From Phycisphaerae bacterium RAS1 (GTDB taxonomy: Bacteria; Planctomycetota; Phycisphaerae; UBA1845; Fen-1342): 64,000 bases of DNA. Made by a program: the position numbers and the translations under genes. Shown piece by piece: positions 34,383 to 41,999 of this stretch (positions are counted from its first letter, which is position 1; each line of letters begins with the position of its first letter). The stretch is taken from NCBI GenBank assembly GCA_007859745.1, contig SMLU01000004.1:186001-250000 (forward strand). Direction: 5' to 3'. The notes under the pieces were generated by a model, which worked only from the letters and a program-made list of their open reading frames with translations, had not been told where the DNA came from and did not search any database.

Positions 34383-36260
34383 ATGCGCCCAGCACTCGAT
34401 CGCCTCTGTCGGCCCGCAACGCTCTTTGTCCTGGTCGCCTGGGTCTTCACGGTCTGCGGCGCCGCCTGCCCCGCCGATACGGATTTCGGCTCGTTCTTTG
34501 GCACACCGAACGCCAACTCCAGCGACGGTAACGTGAGCGGCGCCGGACTGGGCGGCGGCAGCGGCGGAGTGGATGACGGCGGCGCGGTCAACTCGAACGA
34601 CAACGGCTCGACCGGCGGCAGCGACGACGGCTCCGACAACTCGACCGACAACGGCTCAGGAGACGACGACGGCACGGACGACGACGCCGGCACCGTGGAC
34701 GATCAGGGCTTCACCGTCGCCTGGCTGGTTCACTGGGGCGCCGGCGGCTTCCTCGCGGATTCGAAGATCAATCTCCCGGCGGAGGCCGACTTCAACGTGG
34801 ACGGCTCGATCGAGACGGCGGTGCAACTGGCGCGCGTCACAAAGGACGGCAGCCGCGTCTGGTTCGCGACGCAGGACTACAACGGCTTTGTCGAGCCGCA
34901 GGTGTTCTGCATCAACTCGGACGGGAGCGGCATTCAGGAGTTCGCCGTTCCGACCGGTTTTCACTCGATCGCCCGGGAGATCTCGCCGTCGGGAACGGGC
35001 GATTCGTGCGTCGTGCTCTACGACGTGAATTCGAACGGCGTTTCAAGCGGCTACATATCCAGCGCGTCGGTGATCCTGCTGATCGATCGCGCGTCGGGGC
35101 AGCAGACGGTCGTCTACGACGGGCGGAACATCGACACGTACAACGACTTCCAGGACCTGCAGCTCACCGACGACGGCCTGACCGTCTTCTTCCGCGAAGT
35201 CGACACCGGCATCATCTACAGCATCGGCGTCAGCGGCGGGTCGCCCACGGTCGTCGCCACACCCGGCGACTTCTTCCGCTCCGGTTCGAGCGCGATCGGC
35301 CCGGTGCGCTTCCGCGTGACGGGCGACGGGACGGCCCTGGCCGCCATCATCCGTTTCGACGCGCACGACGGCACCTACCCGACCGACTTGTACGTCAAGA
35401 ACGGCGGCGGCTTCAGCGGCCTGACCGCGACGGGGGACATCGACTGGTACAACACGTCCAACGGAACCGACCTGGGGATCAGCGACGACGGCCTGATGGT
35501 GCTCTACGGCCGTTACGACTCGGATGCATCCGTACACCACACGTACACGCGTTACGTCGGCGGCGGTGAGCCGGTGGAGCTCAGCACGATCTATAACCTC
35601 CAGCGCAGCTTCGGGATGATCCTCGACCCCGGCCGCTCGGTTGTCCTGACCGGTTGGGGCATGCCGGGCGATCCGGTTGAAGCGCAGTCCCTGTTCGCGC
35701 CGGATGGAACCAGCAAGCTCGAGTACCTCGACGGCTGGATCTCCAACTGGGTCGGCTTCACGTCCATGAGCCACGGCGGCGGCGTGCTGGTCGGCACCTG
35801 GCGCAACGGCGCCTTCGGCGATCCGGGTCGGCTCTACGCATGGTTCCCAGGGCAAACGCAGTTCCGCAGCGGGCCGACGATCAGCACAGTGCGGTACAAG
35901 CACGACGCGACCGCCGACACGCTCGAGGTTCGCGTAGCCGTCAACGGAAGTGCGACCTCCGTGCGGCTTTTCGGGTTCAAGAACGAGATCGAGTCCTACT
36001 ACACGGACGCCATCGCCAATGGCTATGAGACCGATCCGTTCTTTGACGAGCGTTTCGGCTCGGACATGGCGCTGACGGAGGAGGCGGGCGTGTACGCTCT
36101 GACCATCGACCTGGAAGGCGTGCCGCTGACGAGCGACTACCGCATCCGCATCGGCGTCGCCAACAACGACACGCGCGACTTTGCGTACGCGGATTTCCGC
36201 CCGACGTCGGCCAGCGCTGAGACGGCGGACGAGAACGGCGACGGAAAGGCGGACGACTGA
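34383..36260 (+). CDS. Surface lipoprotein-like protein with Asn/Asp/Gly/Ser linker and propeller domain
   Basis: A 625-residue exported protein. The signal (LFVLVAWVFTVCGAAC) suggests a lipidated Cys near residue 29. Residues about 40-100 are a low-complexity linker of Asn, Ser, Gly and Asp (GGSDDGSDNSTDNGSGDDDG), followed by VDDQGFTVAWLVHWGAGG. The main body repeats LTDDGLTVFFREVDT, VTGDGTALAAIIRFD and ISDDGLMVLYGRYDS, consistent with a TolB-like beta-propeller. A beta-sandwich-like C-terminus ends DENGDGKADD. No enzyme motif is seen. GGGAG precedes ATG 34383. Confidence 0.75.
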   Translation: MRPALDRLCRPATLFVLVAWVFTVCGAACPADTDFGSFFGTPNANSSDGNVSGAGLGGGSGGVDDGGAVNSNDNGSTGGSDDGSDNSTDNGSGDDDGTDDDAGTVDDQGFTVAWLVHWGAGGFLADSKINLPAEADFNVDGSIETAVQLARVTKDGSRVWFATQDYNGFVEPQVFCINSDGSGIQEFAVPTGFHSIAREISPSGTGDSCVVLYDVNSNGVSSGYISSASVILLIDRASGQQTVVYDGRNIDTYNDFQDLQLTDDGLTVFFREVDTGIIYSIGVSGGSPTVVATPGDFFRSGSSAIGPVRFRVTGDGTALAAIIRFDAHDGTYPTDLYVKNGGGFSGLTATGDIDWYNTSNGTDLGISDDGLMVLYGRYDSDASVHHTYTRYVGGGEPVELSTIYNLQRSFGMILDPGRSVVLTGWGMPGDPVEAQSLFAPDGTSKLEYLDGWISNWVGFTSMSHGGGVLVGTWRNGAFGDPGRLYAWFPGQTQFRSGPTISTVRYKHDATADTLEVRVAVNGSATSVRLFGFKNEIESYYTDAIANGYETDPFFDERFGSDMALTEEAGVYALTIDLEGVPLTSDYRIRIGVANNDTRDFAYADFRPTSASAETADENGDGKADD

Positions 36261-36288
36261 GCGGTCGGCCCACGGCGGTAAGGTCCGC

Positions 36289-36348
36289 ATAACAAAGGTG
36301 CGCAAGATGCTCAAGTTCGACACACCCCCCTTTGCGCACCTTTGTTAT
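36289..36348. terminator. Strong stem-loop after the lipoprotein-like gene
   Basis: ATAACAAAGGTGCGCAA at 36289 is perfectly complementary to TTGCGCACCTTTGTTAT at 36332 (17 bp, 26-nt loop). It lies 28 bp after the stop codon. No T-run follows, so it may be a stabilising or processing hairpin. The arms share GGTGCGC with the downstream CRISPR repeat. Confidence 0.6.
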
Positions 36349-36483
36349 CGGGCCGTTGGCTGATCGCCCATCTCGATGGAGTGTATCCTAGCAACGATAG
36401 TAATGCAAGGGCGCGGGGGAATCATGCGCCGGCCGGGGCGGGCCGGGCGCATCCCGATAGAGGTTGCGATTGACGGCGCCTTT

Positions 36484-36580
36484 CCGAACCCGCCGCGCCA
36501 GGCGGCGGGTTGACCATCGCCAGCAATCGGCGCCGCATAGGCCGCGGACGTCACCCCGCCGCTTGGCGCGGCGGGTTCGG
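36484..36580. repeat. 98-bp composite inverted repeat, copy c
   Basis: Arms CCGAACCCGCCGCGCC and GGCGCGGCGGGTTCGG enclose a variable centre with GACGTCACC. It lies in the 472-bp gap upstream of the Cas12-like gene; between 36349 and 36483 nothing is recognised. Confidence 0.9.
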
Positions 36581-36630
36581 ACGGATCGCCACCTGAAACC
36601 GGATGCACCCGGGCGGGCCCAGAGGTGCAA

Positions 36631-36677
36631 ACGGCGGTTGCGGGGGCGGCCTGCGGCAATTAATCTGCCCGCATCAC
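36631..36677 (+). repeat. Left direct repeat flanking the CRISPR locus
   Basis: ACGGCGGTTGCGGGGGCGGC-CT followed 11 bp later by TCTGCCCGCATCAC. The same two blocks, in the same order and orientation, recur at 41791-41884 on the far side of the array, there separated by a small hairpin insertion. Confidence 0.65.
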
Positions 36678-36732
36678 GTCGCCTGGGGGACCCTCGCCCG
36701 GTCCGACGCGATACGTGGAGGGATGCAGGGTC

Positions 36733-39201
36733 ATGTCAGAGTCTCGCTACCGGGAATCGCGGACGCTCGTACGCAGAATCTGCCGACTTCCGGGTGAAGA
36801 TCGGGCGGAGTTCAAGGGAAAAGTCAGGCGGCTTCGGGCGCATTTTCAGCGATTCAACGCCGACGCGGCGGAGCTTTGCCAGTGGATCTTCGGCCTGCGG
36901 AAGAGCGGGGGCGGAAACGGCCGACCGGATCAGTTCGGGGCGCTGGGGGACTTCGTGCTGACGCCGGCGGTCGAGGGCGTCCAAGCGGATGAGGTGGAGC
37001 GCGACCGCTGGCGTTTGGCGGTGTTCGATGGGGCAGCGGGGATTCAATCACTGGCGACGTTGGGAGAACATCCGGCGCCCCGACCGCTGCGCGAGGCCGT
37101 GGCACAGGAGGTCGCGCGGGCGGCGTCGCCGACGGCGGAAAAGCTGTTCGGGCGCATGCGCCAGATGGAGGCCGGGCAGCGGCTCGTGCTGCTTAAGGCG
37201 GCGGCCGAGTGGGTGGTGGCGCGGTACCTGCGCGCCGCGGAGAACTGGCAGCGGCAGCGCGAGGAATGGGCGAAGGAGAAAACCGCCTGGGAAGCACAAG
37301 AGCCGCACGCTGCGCTGACAGCGGCGGTCCGCGACCGATTCACCGCCGTGTTCAAGGCGCTGGTGTGGGATGAGAGCAAGAAGCCGGGCGTTCGGAGCAA
37401 GCGGCCGCGCATCTGCCCGTGGAGCCGGCTGCGCGAGAACGTGGATAACTGCATCTGGGCGGGCGAGAAGGGGCACGGGCCGCTGTGCTGGGCGTATGAG
37501 GGGTTCAAGGCAAAGCGAAAGGAAATGAGCGGGAACTTCAACGAGACGCGGTTCGCCGCGGACGCCGCCGCATATGTCGAGCTACGGGCGGGTGGCCTGC
37601 CGGCGAGCCGAGCGTTGGAGAGGGTGTTCCGAGGGGGCCACGAACAACGACGATTTCAGAACAACTGGACGGCCTACCTGCAACAGATGGGGCTCAACGA
37701 GACGAGAATCATCGCTCAGAAGCGCTTGCCGCATTGCCTGAGCGTCGGCAAGTTGTTCAGGCAATCCGAGTGCCTCTTCAATCCACACACCGCGCTGTGC
37801 GAACGGTACAAGCGGGCGCTGCAGCAATTCGACGACGAAACACTGAAGCTGGAGCCGCTTTACCGCGCGTGGCGAAAGGACTATCTGGCGGGGCCCAAGA
37901 AGCCGAGCTTTCGCTACCCGTCGAGCCGCGAGCTTCCGATTCCGAAAATCTTCGGGGCCGGGTTCCACGAGATCGACCTGGAGCGGTCCGTGCTGAGGTT
38001 GCGGCTGGATGGAATGGCATCGGGGGAATGGCTCGAATTCGGGGTGGTTCCGTGGCCGCGGGGCTATGATCCGGCGCGAGAAGAAGCGAAGAGCCGAATC
38101 ACGAGCGTTCACGTGCATTTCATCGGATCGCGGGCGCGGGCGGGTTTTCGCCTTGACGCGCCGCACGCCGCATCGCGCCTGGCGTGCACGCAGGACGAGC
38201 TGGACCGGCTTCGGAGCTGCGCGTTTCCGCGACGGTCGCAGGATCAGCAGTTCGTGGACGCAGCGCGGGAACAGTTGTTGAAGACGTTCAGCGGGGACGC
38301 GGAGCGCGAGCTGCGCGTTCTGGCGGTGGACCTGGGACGGAGCGGGGCGTGCGCGGCGGTCTACGAGGGGCGGACGCACGTGGCGGACGTTCCGCTGGCG
38401 ATCAACAAGATCGACAAGCTCTACGAGGCGCTGCCGGAGACGTTGGAGATCGACAAGCGGCGCAGCCCGGAAAAGCCGCCGCCGTTCAAGCCGGACGACA
38501 CGCGCGGCGTGCGGGCGGAGCACGTGGGGCGGCACCTGGCGTCGATGGCGGCCGGGGCGAGCCAGATCGCGGAACACCGGGCAGCGGGCGAGGCGGCCGG
38601 CGGCGCGGGGTCGCCAGTGACGCTGAAGACACACGACTTTCGCGGATTGACGCGGCACGTGCGCTGGATGATCCGTGACTGGGTGCGGCTGAATGCGGCG
38701 CAGGTGATCGCGCTGGCCGAGCGGCACGGGTGTGACGTGGTCGTGTTCGAGAGCCTGCGCGGGTTCCTGCCGGGCGCGCGGGACGAGCGCGACAAGTCGG
38801 CGATGGGCAAGAAGCGCTGGCTGGCGACGTTTGCGTACGGAGCGGTGCGACGGAAAGCGACTGAAAAGGCGGTCGAACGGGGCATGCGGGTGGTGACGAC
38901 GCCGTACCACGGGTCTTCGCAGACGTGTTCGGCGTGCGGACACTTCCAGGAGAATCGGAAGTTATGGGAGAAGAACAAGCGGAGTGGGCGATTTGAGTGT
39001 CAATGCGGCGGCGACCGATCGACGAGTGCCGAAGCGCCCGCACGGCCGGCGCAGGGCGCGAATCGGGCTGCGTGCGCGTGCAAGGCGAGCGTGAACAGTG
39101 ATGCGAACGCGGCGCGGGTGATCGCGCGGGTGTTCTGGGGGGGAGATTGTGCTGCGCAAGCCGGAGGAAAAGCCGCGGAAGTAGTTGACGGCGTTCGATA
39201 A
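36733..39201 (+). CDS. Cas12-like type V CRISPR effector nuclease (compact, subtype not assigned)
   Basis: An 822-residue single-protein effector expected to bind crRNA and cleave target nucleic acid with one RuvC site. The RuvC triad is complete: Asp533 in VLAVDLGRSG, Glu673 in DVVVFESLRGF and Asp790 in NSDANAARVIA. A TnpB/Cas12-style zinc ribbon lies between RuvC-II and RuvC-III: Cys732 and Cys735 (TCSACGH), Cys756/758 (FECQCGG) and Cys781/783 (ACACK), interrupted by an Ala/Pro-rich loop. The N-terminal 500 residues are largely helical and basic, as in Cas12 REC lobes, without recognised motifs. ATG 36733 is preceded by GGAGGG at 10 bp; a GTG at 36715 would add six residues. A CRISPR array begins 190 bp downstream. 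Size is in the range of compact subtypes such as Cas12g, Cas12h or Cas12l. The subtype call needs a profile search. Confidence 0.85.
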   Translation: MSESRYRESRTLVRRICRLPGEDRAEFKGKVRRLRAHFQRFNADAAELCQWIFGLRKSGGGNGRPDQFGALGDFVLTPAVEGVQADEVERDRWRLAVFDGAAGIQSLATLGEHPAPRPLREAVAQEVARAASPTAEKLFGRMRQMEAGQRLVLLKAAAEWVVARYLRAAENWQRQREEWAKEKTAWEAQEPHAALTAAVRDRFTAVFKALVWDESKKPGVRSKRPRICPWSRLRENVDNCIWAGEKGHGPLCWAYEGFKAKRKEMSGNFNETRFAADAAAYVELRAGGLPASRALERVFRGGHEQRRFQNNWTAYLQQMGLNETRIIAQKRLPHCLSVGKLFRQSECLFNPHTALCERYKRALQQFDDETLKLEPLYRAWRKDYLAGPKKPSFRYPSSRELPIPKIFGAGFHEIDLERSVLRLRLDGMASGEWLEFGVVPWPRGYDPAREEAKSRITSVHVHFIGSRARAGFRLDAPHAASRLACTQDELDRLRSCAFPRRSQDQQFVDAAREQLLKTFSGDAERELRVLAVDLGRSGACAAVYEGRTHVADVPLAINKIDKLYEALPETLEIDKRRSPEKPPPFKPDDTRGVRAEHVGRHLASMAAGASQIAEHRAAGEAAGGAGSPVTLKTHDFRGLTRHVRWMIRDWVRLNAAQVIALAERHGCDVVVFESLRGFLPGARDERDKSAMGKKRWLATFAYGAVRRKATEKAVERGMRVVTTPYHGSSQTCSACGHFQENRKLWEKNKRSGRFECQCGGDRSTSAEAPARPAQGANRAACACKASVNSDANAARVIARVFWGGDCAAQAGGKAAEVVDGVR

Positions 39202-39390
39202 CGGTGTAGATTAATCGTGCCTTTGAGTCATCAGATCGGCACAAGCCTGGCGGCGCGTTGCACCAACGGGCGGATCCCGATCGCGAAGGCTAGCCGTGAT
39301 TTGTCCGGGTTAAGTTCGGTGGTGGAGTTTGTTTTTTTCCAGGCTTGGATTGGCGTAAGATCAGGCGTGGATATGGGTTGTGCAAGGGTT
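39185..39390 (+). promoter_or_regulatory. CRISPR leader with sigma70-like promoter; possible small-RNA region
   Basis: TTGACG (39185-39190) and TAGATT (39207-39212) are 16 bp apart, overlapping the effector's stop codon and pointing into the array. The interval is less GC-rich than its surroundings and contains a seven-T run at 39332-39338. GGCGCGTTGCACC at 39252 could pair with the repeat's first ten bases (GGTGCGCGCC) with a 3-nt bulge, a weak anti-repeat candidate for a tracr-like RNA. Confidence 0.55.
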
Positions 39391-41517
39391 GGTGCGCGCC
39401 CCCCGGAAAACGCGGTGAGGGACACCGCAACCGTCAAGGTGGGCTGCATCGTGGAAGGTGCGCGCCCCCCGGAAAACGCGGTGAGGGACACCCGCCCACA
39501 CCGCCGAAACAACCAACTGCTCGGTGCGCGCCCCCCGGAAAACGCGGTGAGGGACACCTGAGTAGCTCGCACACGGTTAACTTACTTTGGTGCGCGCCCC
39601 CCGGAAAACGCGGTGAGGGACACCAAGGCGTTGGTGCGCGCCCCCCGGAAAACGCGGTGAGGGACACCTGTTCCGTTGTGCTTAAGCGCTTGCGCCAGGT
39701 GCGCGCCCCCCGGAAAACGCGGTGAGGGACACCGCCAGTCACCGGTTGGAAACCGGTGCCACAGGTGCGCGCCCCCGGGAAAACGCGGTGAGGGACACCA
39801 CAGGCCCGCCGCGCCCCACGTGAGCGGCAGGTGCGCGCCACCGGGAAAACGCGGTGAGGGACACCGCCAGTCACCGGTTGGAAACCGGTGCCACAGGTGC
39901 GCGCCCCCGGGAAAACGCGGTGAGGGACACCCAGGCGGTTCGTCGTTCGTTTTGATCCGCGGGTGCGCGCCCCCGGGAAAACGCGGTGAGGGACACCGCC
40001 AGTCACCGGTTGGAAACCGGTGCCACAGGTGCGCGCCACCGGGAAAACGCGGTGAGGGACACCCGGAGGCGCGGAGAAAGGCCGAAGGGTTGAGGTGCGC
40101 GCCACCGGGAAAACGCGGTGAGGGACACCCAGGCGGTTCGTCGTTCGTTTTGATCCGCGGGTGCGCGCCCCCGGGAAAACGCGGTGAGGGACACCGCCAG
40201 TCACCGGTTGGAAACCGGTGCCACAGGTGCGCGCCCCCGGGAAAACTCGGTGAGGGACACCCATTGAGCGGAAGCAGCCAGACCCAAACCAGGTGCGCGC
40301 CCCCCGGAAAACGCGGCGAGGGACGCCGCCAGTCACCGGTTGGAAACCGGTGCCACAGGTGCGCGCCACCGGGAAAACGCGGTGAGGGACACCCAGGCGG
40401 TTCGTCGTTCGTTTTGATCCGCGGGTGCGCGCCACCGGGAAAACGCGGTGAGGGACACCGCCAGTCACCGGTTGGAAACCGGTGCCACAGGTGCGCGCCC
40501 CCCGGGAAAACTCGGTGAGGGACACCCATTGAGCGGAAGCAGCCAGACCCAAACCAGGTGCGCGCCCCCCGGAAAACGCGGCGAGGGACGCCGCCAGTCA
40601 CCGGTTGGAAACCGGTGCCACAGGTGCGCGCCACCGGGAAAACGCGGTGAGGGACACCCAGGCGGTTCGTCGTTCGTTTTGATCCGCGGGTGCGCGCCAC
40701 CGGGAAAACGCGGTGAGGGACACCGCCAGTCACCGGTTGGAAACCGGTGCCACAGGTGCGCGCCCCCCGGGAAAACTCGGTGAGGGACACCCATTGAGCG
40801 GAAGCAGCCAGACCCAAACCAGGTGCGCGCCCCCCGGAAAACGCGGCGAGGGACGCCGCCAGTCACCGGTTGGAAACCGGTGCCACAGGTGCGCGCCCCC
40901 CGGAAAACGCGGTGAGGGACACCGCCAGTCACCGGTTGGAAACCGGCGCCACAGGTGCGCGCCCCCGGGAAAACTCGGTGAGGGACACCCATTGAGCGGA
41001 AGCAGCCAGACCCAAACCAGGTGCGCGCCACCCGGAAAACGCGGTGAGGGACACCGCCAGTCACCGGTTGGAAACCGGTGCCACAGGTGCGCGCCACCGG
41101 GAAAACGCGGCGAGGGACGCCGCCAGTCACCGGTTGGAAACCGGTGCCACAGGTGCGCGCCACCCGGAAAACGCGGTGAGGGACACCCACTGAGCGGAAG
41201 CAGCCAGACCCAAACCAGGTGCGCGCCCCCGGGAAAACGCGGTGAGGGACGCCGCCAGTCACCGGTTGGAAACCGGTGCCACAGGTGCGCGCCCCCCGGA
41301 AAACGCGGCGAGGGACGCCGCCAGTCACCGGTTGGAAACCGGTGCCACAGGTGCGCGCCACTCGGAAAACGCGGTGAGGGACACCCACTGAGCGGAAGCA
41401 GCCAGACCCAAACCAGGTGCGCGCCCCCCGGAAAACGCGGCGAGGGACGCCGCCAGTCACCGGTTGGAAACCGGTGCCACAGGTGCGCGCCACTCGGAAA
41501 ACGCGGTGAGGGATACG
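39391..41517 (+). CRISPR. Type V CRISPR array, 33 repeats and 32 spacers
   Basis: Repeats are 36 nt (37 nt at 40490 and 40755), beginning GGTGCGCGCCCCCCGG, centre AAAACGCGG, ending TGAGGGACACC. Spacers are 30 nt except spacer 5 (29 nt) and spacer 4 (8 nt, 39625-39632). Spacers 1-5, 7 and 11 are single-copy. Three sequences fill the rest. Type A (core CACCGGTTGGAAACCGGTG) occurs 15 times, type B (CAGGCGGTTCG...GATCCGCG) 4 times, and type C (CATTGAGCGG...CCCAAACCA) 6 times. The 3'-terminal repeat is degenerate (GGATACG) and the first repeats are uniform, so the leader is on the left, next to the effector. Repeats vary at a few positions and the variants travel with particular spacers. Confidence 0.95.
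40226..40791 (+). repeat. Tandem 264/265-bp block duplications inside the array
   Basis: The unit repeat(CTCGG variant)-spacer C-repeat(CGAGGGACGCC variant)-A-repeat-B-repeat-A starts at 40226, 40490 and 40755. The later A/C-rich section to 41500 shows shorter rearranged versions. Such exact unit copying indicates recombination or slippage rather than new spacer acquisition. Confidence 0.85.
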
Positions 41518-41567
41518 CGGGCGGAAATGCAGGCGCGGGCTCCGGTTCCCAGGGGCTTGAAGCCCCT

Positions 41568-41748
41568 GGCAACGAACGGGCGCCCTCCGGGCGAAGAGCG
41601 ATGAGCCTGCTGGATGGCGACAGCTTCGGGGTGCCGCTCTGGCAACGAACGGGCGCCCTGCGGGCGAAGAGCGATGAGCCTGCTGGATGGCGGAAGCGTC
41701 GGGGTGCCGCTCTGGCAACGAACGGGCGCCCTGCGGGCGAAGAGCGAT
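41568..41748. repeat. 73-bp tandem repeat downstream of the array
   Basis: GGCAACGAACGGGCGCCCT begins copies at 41568, 41641 and 41714 (2.5 copies). Each contains GCGGGCGAAGAGCGAT and, in the first two, GAGCCTGCTGGATGGCG. No coding frame is convincing here. The 482-bp gap 41518-41999 also holds the right flanking direct repeat. Confidence 0.85.
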
Positions 41749-41790
41749 TGCCAACGTCGGTGGCCACACCCCGCGGGCCAAGACGTGTTG

Positions 41791-41884
41791 ACGGCGGTCG
41801 CGGGGGCGGCCTAACGCGATTCTTGGTCGTGGGTGAATTTTAAGAGCAAAGTCACCCACGACCCGATCATTCTGCCCGCATCAC
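41791..41884 (+). repeat. Right direct repeat flanking the CRISPR locus, split by a hairpin
   Basis: ACGGCGGTCGCGGGGGCGGC-CT (21 of 22 positions identical to 36631) and TCTGCCCGCATCAC (identical to 36664) are separated by a stem-loop with arms TCGTGGGTGA and TCACCCACGA. Confidence 0.65.
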
Positions 41885-41999
41885 CCGGCGCGGCCTATAA
41901 TCACGATGACATTCCCCGCTCGCGTTCGTTCCGGCAGAGTCTCTGCCCAGCTGCGGCGGCGGAAGCGCCTGTTCGGCTACTCGGTGGGAGTCTGACAAC

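Noticed and set aside
36261-36732. Hidden cas1/cas2-like or toxin-antitoxin gene upstream of the effector
   Set aside because: The gap contains only a hairpin, a composite repeat and the left flanking repeat; no coding frame of meaningful composition was found.
36733-39201. Effector as a transposon TnpB
   Set aside because: 822 residues is about twice the TnpB length, a CRISPR array follows directly, and no transposon ends or TnpA are present. A TnpB origin of the RuvC part is still expected.
39434-41859. Long open frames across the CRISPR array on both strands, with repeating peptides such as RCAPPGKRGEGH
   Set aside because: They are by-products of 36-nt repeats and 30-nt spacers (66 is a multiple of three) in GC-rich DNA; there is no start signal or family similarity.
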